Shown piece by piece: positions 22,115 to 33,960 of a stretch of DNA of 64,000 nucleotides; within the stretch, counting starts at the first letter, position 1; each line of letters starts with the position of its first letter. The stretch is from Meconema thalassinum (taxonomy: Eukaryota > Arthropoda > Insecta > Orthoptera > Tettigoniidae): assembly GCA_946902985.2 (NCBI GenBank), contig OX336388.2:134179846-134243845 (forward strand), written 5' to 3'. A program made the translations under genes and the position numbers. The notes below the pieces were generated by a model, which was given only the letters and a program-made list of their open reading frames with translations, was not told where the DNA came from and did not search any database.

Positions 22115-23522
22115 TTTTTAGCCTACTTTTCAAATTTGCAAAAATGAGCAAAAAGGAGACTTATGAGATCGGGCAAATGTGTGTCTGTCTGTCTGTTCTT
22201 CTGTCTGTCTGTCTGTCTGGCTGTGTGTGTGTGTGTGTCCCCCCCCCTATCAACTCCTAAACGGCTGCAGCAATCGAAACAAAATTTGGTAGGAGTAAAG
22301 ATCTATACTTGAATATCTCACGGCCATATTTGAAAATAATGTCAGTGCTACCAACTGCTGAAAAATCGCAATTGAAATTTGAGCTCCATGTTGGATATCA
22401 TGGAAGGTATGAATGGGAGCTATTTCAAAATTGGCACACGTATAGATAATAATATTGCCGTTTAATTTCCAGGAGGCCATACATGGCAGTGTTGCCAAAA
22501 TGATTATAAGCCTGCTGATAGGTCCAATTTTAAATGCATATAACTTCTACACTATCAATTGGATTTCAACCAAATTTCGTATGTGCTATGTGTACATAAA
22601 CAGATATGACTGAGGGTATTCTTAAGAGCCACAAAGGCTGTCAACTGTTAATAAATGCTCTCAATTTCTTTTAATCAAAATACCTATATATCAGAAAGTA
22701 TGCAAGCCGACAGCTTTAAACTATGCACACGTATAGTACCTGACATTCTATATTAATTTGGAGTAACTTATATACGTTAGTGCTACCAACATGATTCTAA
22801 GCCTACTGAGAGGTCCAACTTTAAATACATGTAACTTCTATACTATCATTTGGATTTCATCCAAATTTCATGCGTGCTACGTGTTCCATAACAGATATGA
22901 CGATGCCGATTCTTAAGAGTAACCAGGGCTGCCAACTGTTAATAAATATCGTCTCTATTTTTGTTACCCTAATATCAATATATCAGCAAGCCAATAGCTC
23001 TAAACTTTGCACTGGCATTCTAGATTAATTTGGAGTAACTAGTATAGGCCTACGCCAGTGCTGCCAACATGATTCTAAGCCTGCTGATAGGTCCAATTTT
23101 AAAATGCATGTAACTTCTATATTAACTAATGGATTTTATTCAAAATTGACACAACAATAGATCATATTATTTCAGATTATTTCTGACCAATACATGTATG
23201 TCATTGTTGCCAACATGATTTTACGCGCGCTCTTAGATACAATGTTTAACTGCATGTAACGTCCATGCTTTCCATTGGACTTCAACCAAATTTTGTTTTC
23301 TGTACCTTAAGAGACGGAACTAAGAATATATTCAGTCACTAGGGCTGCCAACTCTAGTTCTCTATTAGGCTACATTATGCCAGCTATACAGTATTTCGAA
23401 CTAATTAGAAATTTCGATATTACCAACTCAATTTCGTCATTATTCTAGACGGATTAATCATTGGCATGAGTCTTAAATTTTAAGAAAAGTAGGCTCTTTA
23501 GTTCGTCACGGAACTTCTTGTT
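22115..23522 (+). mobile_element. Element E, Helentron-like, with ~146/292-bp units
   Basis: Starts TTTTTAGCCTACTTTTC and ends with GAAAAGTAGGCT, then the hairpin AGTTC-gtcacg-GAACT and cttgtt, giving a perfect 12-bp asymmetric inverted pair. A (GTCT)n(GT)n tract and a C8 run follow the 5' end. The word ccaa(a/c)atgatt recurs at 22495, 22786, 23064 and 23210 (291, 278 and 146 apart). No protein is encoded. Asymmetric inverted repeats, internal minisatellite and a 3' hairpin are the described layout of non-autonomous Helitron2/Helentron elements. Confidence 0.65.
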
Positions 23523-23847
23523 ACAAAGGAAATCCTGAAAAGTTGCCAGCTTATGGAAACATAGTAAAACGCGCAGAAAAATCTTGCACGCCACAAACAA
23601 GGAAAAAAAGTGGGAACTATTTCCTGGCGCTTTAGCCGCTTCACAGATCAAACATCAAAGGGACCGCTTAGGTTTTGAGGTGGTTGGAGGTATAGGGCTT
23701 TGTAAATATCAGGTATACCTGGCCACGATTTGGGATGTCGAATGTTTCAGGCAGAGCTACAGTGATAGGAATGTTAGCAAGAACCATAGTAGGAGAGAGT
23801 GTTTACTTCCCCTCTCGATGTTTGTAATAATATAAACAATTGTTTAT
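23523..23847. other. No gene or known repeat seen
   Basis: Contains an 83-codon frame of no recognised family. Confidence 0.3.
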
Positions 23848-24206
23848 TTTTAGCGTATGGCTTATGGTGCCGGGAGTGTCCGAGGACATGTTCGGCTCGC
23901 CAGAGGCTGTAGCTGCTTCAAGCGGACACCCATAGGGTGAGATACAAGTTCCGTTCAATTTCAAGTAGTTCCAACTTTCGCTACCGGATGTCACTGACAC
24001 CTAATGGTGAACCTTGGAACCTTGATAGTGCGTTTAAACGAAATCTAACCTAGACGTTTAGCTTCAAACAAGTTTAGTTAGTGGAAGGATCTTTTACATG
24101 CCATAAATCTATAACATGGGACCACCGGCTTTACTTCCCCTCCGAAGGAAGGCATACTGAAGGATTTTAACGCTCTTAAAAAATCCAACGACTTTGGCTG
24201 AGTTTG
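23848..24206 (-). repeat. SINE B, head-truncated
   Basis: Minus-strand copy carrying the SINE B tail (the gtccgaggacatgttcggctc block) and the body it shares with SINE A. It stops at ggctgagttt, inside the B-box region, where another SINE abuts it. Confidence 0.85.
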
Positions 24207-24727
24207 GTTGGTTGGTTCTTAAGTTTAGGGGCTGCGACAACGCGGTCATATAGCCCCGTGTACTTTGGGTGTGGGTAGAATCTGTCTGATTACCGGTGTT
24301 AATTGTGATGGCTGTATTAGTGTGTGTTATCTGTTTTTTTTTTTATTTAAGTAGTGCAACTTAGAATGTTTCAAATAGTTCCTACTTTTGCCGCCAAGCG
24401 CCACCATCAACGACTACTAGGCCAAGTTCAGAACTTAGCTACTAGACGCCACCGCAGTCGGCTCTTGGCAACGAACGAAGAAACCTAAGAGCGTTGTTTA
24501 CATTCTTAACCTATCCAATTTAGCTTCCCACTGGTGCAATTAGTGGTAGGTTCTTTAACATGCCATAAATCTATGGCATGGGACCGCCGGCTTTACTTCT
24601 CCTACGAAGGAAGGCATACTGAGAGATTTTTAACGCTCTTAAAAAATCTGACGACTTCGGCCGGGTTTGAACCTGCTATCTTGGGCATAGAAGCTCAGCA
24701 TGCTATCGACTAAGCCACCGAAGCCGC
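24207..24727 (-). repeat. SINE A, full-length, abutting SINE B
   Basis: Minus-strand copy from ggttggttggtt to the gccaccgaagccgc head. No clear target duplication was found; its head side was later struck by the Tc1-like element. Confidence 0.88.
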
Positions 24728-24733
24728 TATATA

Positions 24734-26394
24734 CACTGACCGGCACGAAAAACGCAACACTTTAATTTCTTACAAAAACTGAAATTTATTTCAAATTTAT
24801 GACACTTTTATAACACTAATCTACTATATGATGATGAAATATTGTAGTACGGTCCCATGTAGGAGTCTAACAATGGAAAATAAAAGATGATTATACACAA
24901 ATTTAAAACTCAAGCCAGTGGTGCACACTTCAAGGAAAGAGCGGGGAATTTTGAGCAAGGTCCTAAAGGTCCTCACTTCTGTTTTGATTTTATACACTCA
25001 CACATTACTTCACAGACCTCGGAGATGATCTCGGAGACCTCTGTTCGCATTTTTAAAAGCGTGTTTTGCCACCTCTTGTACCAATGACGGCATTCAACCT
25101 TTCAGGGATGCTCCTGATTAATGCTGTAATGTCCTGTTGAGGAATCATCTCCCATTCTTCACTGAGGACATTCCGTAGGTCCTCTAAGGTCTCTGGATAG
25201 CACTGCACTGACGGGCTCTTCTCCCCAGCCGGTCCCAAACGTGCTCAAGAGGATTCAAATCAGGGCTTCGAGCAGGCCAAGCCATAGCATGAATCCCTGC
25301 TTCGCCCAAGAACTTTCGCAACATGTGGGCGTGCATTGTCTTGCATTAGTGTGAAATCATCACCAATAAATGGAGAGAAAGGCACAACATGCTCCAGAAG
25401 GATTTCCTCCACATACCGATGTTCAGTGAGGCTCCCATTCTCCACGAAGACCAAATCCGTCCGTGTTGCCATACTGATTCCTGCTCACACCATCACACAA
25501 CCACCCTGAAATGGCGTCCTGGATGAGAATGTGCAAGGGGAATACCTTTCCTCTGGCCTTTTACAGACCCTCTCTCTTCCCTCAGGTGATCGGAGGCCAC
25601 AAGGCGACTCATCGGCGAACAACACTTGTTCCCATTGTTGTACTGTCCAGCCATGATGTTCCCTTGCAAAACGTAGTCGAGCTGAGCGATGTTCTCTGGT
25701 AGGTTCTGGGTCTGTAACTGGTCTTCTGGATTGAAGATTGGCTTCTTCCAATCTTCTTCGGACGGTTCTCTCACTAGCATCGACCCCTCGAACTTGGTGG
25801 AGTCGATTTTGTGCTTCAATGGCGGTGGAGTGACGGTCGTGAAGAACTTGAAGTTGTAAGAAGCGGACATCTCTCTTCGATGTTGTTCTTCTCGGACCTG
25901 ATCCTGGTCTCCTTGCAAAGCCTCCAGTTTCCCTGTACCTACGTACGGTTCTGGAAATCGTGGAAGCTGTAATCCTCAACACTTCTGCAATGTAATGAAT
26001 GCTGCGACCATCTTCCACCAAAGCAACAACTTTTGCAGCTTGTTCAGGGCTTAAGGGCATGTGGCTCCAGAAAGCTAATTACGACAATCACAGAAAGATC
26101 CCACAAACACATGTGTTTGAAAAGGGAACAATTCAAAGTACAACACTGAGAGCTATAAGAGCGGGAACACATTATTGGGTTACATCCAGTGATGTGTTTT
26201 CCAGGTTGCGCGGGAAAAATCAATTGAGGCTAGTGCAATCAACAATCAACACTTCATTGTTTGCTTGCAAAGCAACGCCAATAACATGCCCCGTCTAAAG
26301 AATAGGTTAAAGTGCTTCACTTTGATTAAATAGATAAATTACACAATAATTTCACATCATTTATTGGGTGTTGCGTTTTTCGTGCCGGTCAGTG
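24734..26394 (-). mobile_element. Tc1-like transposon, complete ends
   Basis: TA on each side (24732-24733 and 26395-26396) and perfect 27-bp inverted ends beginning CACTGACCGGCACGAAAAAC. The length is 1661 bp, typical of Tc1 elements. The transposase lies on the minus strand and is broken, so this copy could only move with help from elsewhere. Confidence 0.93.
25053..26060 (-). pseudogene. Tc1-type DDE transposase (frameshifted)
   Basis: Starts at 26060. The first frame (25485-26060, 191 codons) has the paired helix-turn-helix region (SIHYIAEVLRITASTISRTVRRYR, shortened here to its core SIHYIAEVLRIT) and the first catalytic aspartate in VLFADES. A second frame (25260-25472) has the second in MQDNARPH. 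The glutamate lies in an NPLEHVWD stretch in a third frame near 25220. Read through, the second D to E distance is about 30 residues rather than 34, so an indel of about a dozen bases has occurred there. The enzyme would cut and paste at TA; this copy is inactive. Confidence 0.88.
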
Positions 26395-26402
26395 TATATA
26401 TA

Positions 26403-27420
26403 CTAGCAATAGTGCCCGGCTTCGCCCGGTGGATTTGTTTGTTTTATGGATGATAATGAATACTACTACAGAACTGGCATATGATACTTAAATTAACAGA
26501 AAAAAATATTTTAAAAATATAATTTTTTGTGGTGCTGGTGGGGGTGATAAGTAGTACAGTATAATGGACGTAACATTCAAGTCATTTTCCCATAATGATA
26601 ATGACGATAATGAATAGGGAAACGGCTATTTACTAACTACAGTACTGACATATGTAATTTACAAACGAATTGAAAAATATGATTAGAAAGTGGAGTATGT
26701 GAAATAAAAGACACTGCCTAGGGCCTATATCTCATTGGCTGTTAGAAAAGTAGAGATCAATAGTGTCGTCTTTTGTCACATAGTGCCATAGGAAAATAAT
26801 CAGAGCACTTTGGAAAACTTCGGCTGTCCCGAGCTCCTGAAGTAGCAATAGTGTCATTTATCGCCACATACCGCTCAAGGATAAGGATCTGAATAAATGA
26901 AAGTAAATTTGAAAGCACCAACGCTTATTGCAGCTGATTACCTCTATGTACTACACAACATCATCGCACTTATACAGAGGAATAATATTTTCATGATGAT
27001 AACTGTTTTACGGGGCCTAAGAAATCTTATTTCAATAATTACTCCCAGTGACTCCAATTTATAAGCAGCGCAAGTTGTAACTATTTTTGCAATTCTGGTA
27101 GGGGCGACGTGATGCAGCTCGCATTTCCATCAATGGTGCGGCGTTGACTATCATGATACTGTGTTAGTCGTTGTCGCCTAGCGACAATATGTCCGTCAAG
27201 TTAATAGATCGGTGAAACGGTGTAGACTTGTGCAAAAGGGCCTAAATGTGGAGAATGGAGTGGTCTGTCCGAAATTGAACATAGCCTAAACTATTCCTCT
27301 TGAATCAGGCTATCATATACAAAAATATTTTTTCGAATCCGACTGGTAGTTCCAGATATTAGCGCGTTTAAACACATAAACACACAAACACACAAACTCT
27401 TCTGCTTTATTATATTAGTA
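26403..27420 (-). mobile_element. Helitron-like element 1 (non-autonomous)
   Basis: The minus-strand 3' end has a CCGGGCgaaGCCGGG hairpin followed by a short spacer and CTAG, next to host T. The 5' end is the ACTAATATAATAAAGC type, lacking only its last four bases because Helitron-like element 2 sits there. Internal and terminal sequence is shared with 34587-35123, which has both ends. Confidence 0.78.
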
Positions 27421-27860
27421 CTAGCAGGTACCCGCGGCTTCGCCCGCGATCAATACAATGGCGACGATGCATTATTGCTGATAATTGGTCTATTCTATTA
27501 CAGCAATCGCGGCTATAGGTGGGTCCATTCTAATTCTGAATATTCTGATACATACAGTATATTGACATGAGTAGCAAAGTGGGAATTTTATAGAGTTGTG
27601 AAAGTTTGCATGATACATAATGTTAACACATTTTAAAATTACGTTTTTGGTTTTGCCAGCTTCTGCTGAGACATAACGATTTTGTTGTCCGGATGCTCGC
27701 GAGCACGCCACATACAGTTGCCCATGGGAAAAAATGGTTTTGTCTAAATGTACACGTGCTATTGTTAAGTGTGTGTCATTGCGCTTTGTTAAAGAAATTG
27801 CGAATATTGTTTGAAGAGGGAACTGCAATCTTGCACACTGGAATGGCAAATCTATCGGAA
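27421..27860 (-). mobile_element. Helitron element 2, 3' end with helicase remnant
   Basis: The minus-strand 3' end reads CGCGG-GCGAAG-CCGCG, a short spacer, then CTAG and host T. It lies within the last bases of element 1, at an A/T step, so it is a Helitron inserted in a Helitron. Its 5' end was not found. The adjoining coding remnant identifies it as descended from an autonomous element. Confidence 0.78.
27490..27849 (-). pseudogene. Helitron Rep/helicase, C-terminal Pif1-like helicase remnant
   Basis: The frame contains LQFPLQTIFAISLTK, TIARVHLDKTIFSHGQ and FSHGQLYVACSRA, which match the last motifs of the Pif1-like helicase in Helitron proteins (the IFSHGQLYVALSR-type motif VI region). 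About 70 codons are helicase-like; the rest runs towards the 3' hairpin. The Rep nuclease and helicase motifs I-IV are absent. The protein would unwind DNA for rolling-circle transposition. Confidence 0.8.
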
Positions 27861-28091
27861 TATGGGGAATTAAAAGTATTCTTACTTAAGCTATTCTGCA
27901 TGTAATTTGGCCATACTTATTGATGATTTGAACGTCAACATGTCACTATTAATAGACCTATAGTTAAATGTTTATCACCTTGGCCGCTGATGTACATTAT
28001 GCAGTCTCTTCCAGTGTTACATCCCAGGGATTGAGATTCTCCAACCACACTTTTGCCTCACATGCCTCTCTAAGTAATTAAAATTCCTAAT
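27861..28091. other. No gene recognised
   Basis: Probably more of Helitron element 2, but no diagnostic sequence is visible. Confidence 0.3.
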
Positions 28092-28470
28092 TGTTGTTGT
28101 TTGAGTCTTCAGTTTTTTTAACTGGTTTGATGCAGCTCTCCATACCTCCCTCTCCAGAGCTAATCGTTTAATCTCTACATAGCTACCACACCCTACATCC
28201 GAGGCAATCTGTTTAACCCTGGTTTACCCCTACAGTTCTCGTCCACGACCCTCCCATCCATAGCTAAGCTTGCTATTCCTGGGTGTCTTAATATGTGTCC
28301 TACCCTCCTATCTCTTCTCTTCATTAGCAGTCGCCAGAAACATCTCTCCTCTCCCACTCGTCTTAATAACTCTTCATTTGTTACCCTATCTACCCATCTG
28401 ATCATCATTCTACTGTATCACCACATTTCAAAAGCTTCAATTCTCCTCTTTTCTGCTGCACCATTAGTAC
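28092..28470 (-). pseudogene. LINE family 1, 3' end relic
   Basis: Minus-strand 3' end with (CAA)n tail and the C-terminal RT region (IRWVDRVTNEE, GHILRHPGIASLAMDGRV). Frameshifts and stops are present. 5'-truncated. Confidence 0.85.
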
Positions 28471-28891
28471 ATAAGTCCAACTCAGCAACTTTTCTAGGTT
28501 TAAGCCGTGCCTTGTGCGGGGATTCAATGGCCGTGAAAGACAAAATACCAACATTATTCCTCAGTAAGAGTAATTAAGAAAAAATAATAATTAACGTGAC
28601 AGCCGGTAGAATACGACACATTCGACTGTGAATATGGGTTGCTGATCATGATAAAATATGAAAAAGAGCAGATCAAAATTGGCAAACAAAATAGTCAGTT
28701 AACAAAAAACAAATGTATAAAGAAAATGAAAGAATACCGTGCAAAATAGAAAGAATCTTAGTATTGTAAATTAGAGTAAAGATCTGAAAGCTCGCTTACA
28801 ATAACCAGCTCAAAGAGTATAAAATTAGACTCAAAATCACAATCGTATCCGACCCCCGAAAGCCACCACTATAAATAAAATATATCTCATT

Positions 28892-29532
28892 TTACGCGTA
28901 TCAATGAGAGGAGCAATGTTCGTGGTTAGAAGTGGGAACCGAACCCCGCGTTTTAAGGCCCTAAAACGAACGGTTTTCGAGATATTGCCAGAAAACTATC
29001 CCCGGTCTGGGAAATTTCAGCGGTTGCCATAGTAACGTTAATCTGTTTCTCAGAGGGAACACAGTTATTTGGGAATATCTCCGAAACCGTTCATTTTAGG
29101 AACTTAACAAGTGTGTTTCGGGGTCCCTACAGGACCTCCGAGTATTGTTTCTCGTATCTGGCGGCATAAAATGAGCTAAATCCGACCTTTGTACCGACTG
29201 TCCTTGCTCAGTGCCAAAGGGCCGAAAAAAGTCACCTACAAATTGAATTTTCAAAAACCGTTTCTTAGTGGGCCTATACATACTCGGATCAACCAACATG
29301 CAAAATTTCAGCTTTCTAGGTCTAGTGGTTTGAGCCCTGCGTCGATGAGTCAATTTTGGATGTCAATGTCAAAGGGCTGAAAAAAAGTCACTTACAAATT
29401 GAATTTTCAAAAACCATTTCTTAGTGAGCCTCTACATACTCAGATCAACCAACATGCAAAATTTCAGCTTTCTAGGTCTAGTGGTTTGAGCCCTGCGGTG
29501 ATGAGTCAATTTTGGATTATATTATAATAGAT
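28892..29532 (+). repeat. Repeat K, unit 1 of a ~690-bp tandem pair
   Basis: From gcgtatcaatgagaggagcaa to ttttggattatattataataga. It contains a ~158-bp internal direct repeat that starts at the ccaaagggccgaaaa word (about 29212 and 29368). The end resembles a TCTATTATA-type Helitron 5' end on the minus strand, but no CTAG hairpin was found. Confidence 0.7.
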
Positions 29533-29584
29533 GAGACTTTCCAAGTCGATTTGCTCGTAGAAATATGGAATATAGCTCTTCGTG

Positions 29585-30215
29585 CGCGTATCAATGCGAG
29601 GAGCAATGTTCGTCGGTGGGAACCAAACCCCGCGTTTTAAGGCCCTAAAACGAACGGTTTTCGAGATATTGCCAGAAAACTATCCCCGGTCTGGGAAATT
29701 TCAGCGGTTGCCATAGTAACGTTGATCTGTTTCTCAGAGGGAACACAGTTATTTGGGAATATCTCGGAAACCGTTCATGTTAGGAACTTAAAAAGTATGT
29801 TTCGGGGTCCCTACAGGACCTCCGAGTATTGTTTCTCGTATCTGGCGGCTTAAAATGAGCTAAATCCGACCTTTGTACTGACTGTCCTTGCTCAGTGCCA
29901 AAGGGCCGAAAAAAGTCACTTACAAATTGAATTTTCAAACCCCGTTTCTTAGTGGGCCTCTACATACTCGGATCAACCAACATGCAAAATTTCAGCTTTC
30001 TAGGTCTAGTGGTTTGAGTCCTGCGTCGATGAGTCAATTTTGGATGGTCAATGCCAAAGGGCCAAAAAAAGTCACTTACAAATTGAATTTTCAAAAACCG
30101 TTTCTTAGTGAGCCTCTACGTACTCGGATCAACCAACATGCAAAATTTCTGCTTTCTATGTCTAGTGGTTTGAGCCCTGCGGTGATGAGTCAATTTTGGA
30201 TTATATATAATAGAT
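29585..30215 (+). repeat. Repeat K, unit 2
   Basis: Same blocks as unit 1 about 690 bp later, including both internal ~158-bp repeats (starting about 29898 and 30055). Confidence 0.7.
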
Positions 30216-30892
30216 AGATATAAACAATGGTGTCCGACGATCATTCCAAAATTAAGGATATAGAAAAACAGGAAAGAAAAATTCTCAGAAAGATTTACGG
30301 GGCAGTTAATAATAACGGTATTTGGATGACGAAACCTCAAATCGAACTCATCAAAAGATCCACACGACAAGGGGTGAAATCACAAAACGCCGAGCATAGT
30401 TTTATACACACATTTACAGGATGGAAAACTTGAGAATGGCGAAGTAATTGCTCAACGTTATAACACAGAGTAAGTGTGGCACGGAGAGGCTGACAGAGGT
30501 CCAGAGGAACCTACAACAGGTTAACATACAAAATCTCGAGGATCACACCGAGTGTCTCAATAAAATCAAAAATGTTTAGTTTGAGCATAGACCACCACGA
30601 CATCCTGGAAGAAAATGGACAGCTGAGCGGAAGAAGGAGCATTCCGCGAGGATGAAAAAATTTTGAGAAGAGAAATGGGAGAACGCCAGAAGATGAAATC
30701 ATGTATTCAAGTTCAATCGCTCTCTTAAAGGGGAACAATCGATTAATAAATAATAGTAATGAGATATTGCCGAAAGCTTTATAAGCCTCAGAAACCATAT
30801 CTCTCGGATATCACTCTAAAATTATAGATATTGAAAAGTTTACTTTTTAGATTTCTCCATGAATTTGTGATTCCGTAATATTGTACAATATT
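30216..30892 (+). pseudogene. Possible LINE fragment, decayed
   Basis: The frame 30227-30433 has IEKQERKILRKIYGAVNNNGIW, of which KQERKILRKIYG resembles the IKERKIMRKILGP segment of LINE family 2. Nothing further is recognisable. Confidence 0.35.
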
Positions 30893-31309
30893 TATATATT
30901 ATTCGCTAATCGGCCAACTAAGGCCCACGATAAGTTCCACTATACATTCTGGCGTTTATTCAATTTACGATTGATCCAGTAGGTTTCCATTTGCTTGCTG
31001 TGTCGAACACGGCGTTCATCCGACCACTCTGTCCATTTCTCATCTCGGGAAGTCCCAAAAGTCACGATGCTTGTTCGGAAAAGGTCTCGTTTGTGCGCGT
31101 CATCTGGTCGTAGACCTATTTCTTGGAGGTCTTTCTTGACGTTAACGTACCAGGGAACTGTTGTTTTTAGTTTTGAGACGAAATTGTTAAATTTAATACG
31201 TTTTGTCCCTCTAGAGTCGTACATCCGTCGCAAGTGACCCTAGAAGCGAACCCTGCGTTTGCGCATTGTGTTTGTGATCTTCTCTATCTTAGAATAGATT
31301 TCTTGCCTG
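30893..31309 (-). pseudogene. LINE family 2, 3' end relic
   Basis: The minus-strand frame 30940-31233 (97 codons) is the C-terminal end, with RRMYDSRGTKRI and a basic RKLNKRQ end. The 3' terminus matches that of 8834-10433. Element G interrupts it upstream at 31310. Confidence 0.8.
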
Positions 31310-31413
31310 TTTTTAGCCTACGTTCGATTTTTGCAAAAAATGAAAGTAGACTTATGAGATCACTACAGGGCGAAAAAAAGTGTGTCTGTCTGTGTGTGTG
31401 TATGTGTGTGAGT

Positions 31414-31444
<31 letters not shown>

Positions 31445-33020
31445 TGTGTGTGTGTGAGTGTGTGGTACTCTGAATGTCTGTCCCCCCCTATCAATTCGAA
31501 CACGGTGAAACCGAATGGAATGAAATTTGGTACAAAGGTAGCACTAGCAAAGGACACCTCAGTGTCATGTTTTATATCGCCGCCATCTTGACGGAAACGT
31601 AATGTCGGCCACACAAATGTTCAAAGCTTAAATCAAATTACGACTAACCTAATCATCCGATCTCTACCAAATTTTGCAACAGCATACCGTTATGGGGGCA
31701 GCAACCTTTGACCAAACTAATTGGTCATCAGCCTAATAGTTTGCGGATGGCGGCCATCTTTGTGTCGAAATCGATTATCCCTATTAATTCGAACACGGTT
31801 AAACCGAATTGAACAAAGTTTGGTACAGAGGTAGCACTAGTAAAGGACACCTCAGTGTCATGTTTTATATCGCCGCCATCTTGACGGAAACGTAATGGCG
31901 GCCACACAAATGTTCAAAGCCTAAATCAAATTACGACTAACCTAATCATCCTATCTCTACCAAATTTTGCAACAACATACCTATATGGGGGCAGCATCCT
32001 TTGAACAAACTAATAGGTCATCAGCCTAATAGTTTGCGGATGGCGGCCATCTTTGTGTGAAATTCGATTGCCCCTATTCATTCGAACACGGTGAAACCGA
32101 ATGGAACGAAATTTGGTACAGAGGTAGTACTAGCAAAGGGCACCACAGTGGCATGTTTTATATCGCCGCCATCTTGACGGAAACGTAATGGCGGCCACCC
32201 AAATGTTCAAAGTTTAAATCAAATTACGATTAACCTAATCATCCGATCTCTACCAAATTTTGCAACAACATATCTTTATGAAGGGAGCATCCTTTGACAA
32301 ATCTAATAGGTCATTAGCCTAATAGTTTGCGGATGGCGGCCATCTTTGTGTCAAAATCGGTTACCCCTATTAATTCGAACACGGTGAAACCGAATGGAAC
32401 GAAATTTGGTACAGAGGTAGCACTAGAAAAGGCCACCTCAGTGTCAAGTTTTGTATCACCGCCATCTTGACGGAAACGTAATCGCGGCCACCCAAATGTT
32501 AAAGGCTAAAATAATCTAGTCTCTACCAGATTTTGCAAAAACAAATCTTTATGTGGGATGCATATTCTGACCAAACTGCTAGATCATTAGCCCAATAGTT
32601 TGCAGATGGTGGCCAAGTATGTGTGCAAATCGATTCCCCCTATCAATTCAAACACGGTGAAACCGAATTGAACGAAATTTGGTACAGAGGTAGCACTAGC
32701 AAAAGGCACCTCAGTGTCATGTTTTATATCGCCGCCATCTTGACGGAAACGGAATGACGGCCACCCAAATATTAAAAGCTTAAATCAAATTTCGACCATC
32801 CTAATAATTTGATCTCTACCGGATTTTGCAACAACATGCCTTTTGGTGGAAAGCATCTTATGACTGACTACAAGGTCATCAGCCCAATAGTTTGCAAATA
32901 GCGACCATGTATGTGTGCAAATCCATTCCCCAGATCAATTCAATCACGGTGAAACCGAATTGAGTGATTTTTTTACAGAGGTAGCACTAGCAATGGGCAC
33001 CTCATATTCATGTTTAATAT
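31310..33020 (+). mobile_element. Element G, Helentron-like, with 293-bp tandem units
   Basis: Starts TTTTTAGCCTACG inside a LINE, then a (GT)n tract and C7. The attcgaacacgg word recurs at 31494, 31787, 32080, 32373, 32646 and 32938 (293, 293, 293, 273 and 292 apart). Each unit has gccgccatcttgacgg and ggcggccatcttt blocks. The start matches E and F; a 3' hairpin end was not found, so this copy is probably 3'-truncated. Confidence 0.65.
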
Positions 33021-33358
33021 CCCTATAGCACGTTGTATTTCAACAAGCTACTACAACCAACATTCAATTATACTCCTTTAAAAGGACAAAGAGTTATAAC
33101 AATACCCATGCATTTAGGAGAAAGTAGGCTATATGTTATTTACTGAACATCTTGTTTCTTATTATTATTATTTTTATTTTTTATTTTATTTAAGCGAAAA
33201 TTCCCCTACAGGAGAGCGATTAAACTTGACATGATGTCATTTGGAGGTGTGTCTCCTCCGCTCCTCCCAATATCTCTTCATTCTCACGGAATGCTCCCGC
33301 TTCTTCTCATTCGTCCACTTTTTTCCAGGTTGTCGTAATGATCTTGGTTCGAACTTAA

Positions 33359-33392
<34 letters not shown>

Positions 33393-33827
33393 TAATGAAA
33401 TCACCGAAAAGATTCAATATTCCCAAAAGGAATTGACGAATGAGAAGGAGAGAGGGGCGCAGGGTGATATTCATTCCTGTTATTGATTGGCCATGTAAGT
33501 CTTTTTTGTTGTTGTTAAGATGACAAAAGAATCCTTCACCTCCCTTTCAGCCGGTCAGCGCTTTCAATCACACTTTTAATCCAAGTGCTCTTTTGAAGCA
33601 CTGTCGTCCTTTCATCCTCTGAAATGCGTCAATAGCAGGTTTAAAGGAGAAGTGCTTTTCCTTCATAAAGGTTGGGTGTGAGGTATTACAGGACAGTCTT
33701 GAACATACGATTCTCCAAATCAGGTAGACGTGAGGAATGTGGAGAATGTAGGCTATAATATAACGTGGGTGGTATTCATACAAACAAACTACAATTAATC
33801 CTAAGAAACAATTGATAATTGCGAGTA
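33021..33827. other. No gene recognised
   Basis: Includes a (TTA)n run at about 33359-33391. No family similarity seen in the short ORFs. Confidence 0.35.
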
Positions 33828-33960
33828 TCTCTACTTAGTATAAAACAAAGTCCCCGATTCTTGGATGTTACGGGTCATCTCGAGAACCACTGGATGAATT
33901 TTGATGCGGTTTTCACCATTCTGTAAAGGATATTTCGAGGAACGTTTCTGTAGAAAATTA
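33828..33960 (+). mobile_element. Helitron-like 5' end
   Basis: The sequence A/TCTCTACTTAGTATAAAAC and the following tggatgaattttgatgcgg block are typical of a widespread Helitron 5' end. I found no convincing CTAG hairpin before 34586, so the 3' limit is open. Confidence 0.5.

Noticed and set aside
25493..25918. Minus-strand 141-codon frame inside the Tc1-like element
   Set aside because: Out of frame with the recognised transposase, which explains the same bases with known motifs.
31376..31470. GT tract as a Z-DNA or regulatory element
   Set aside because: The same GT tract is a regular module of elements E, F and G, so it is better explained as part of the transposon.
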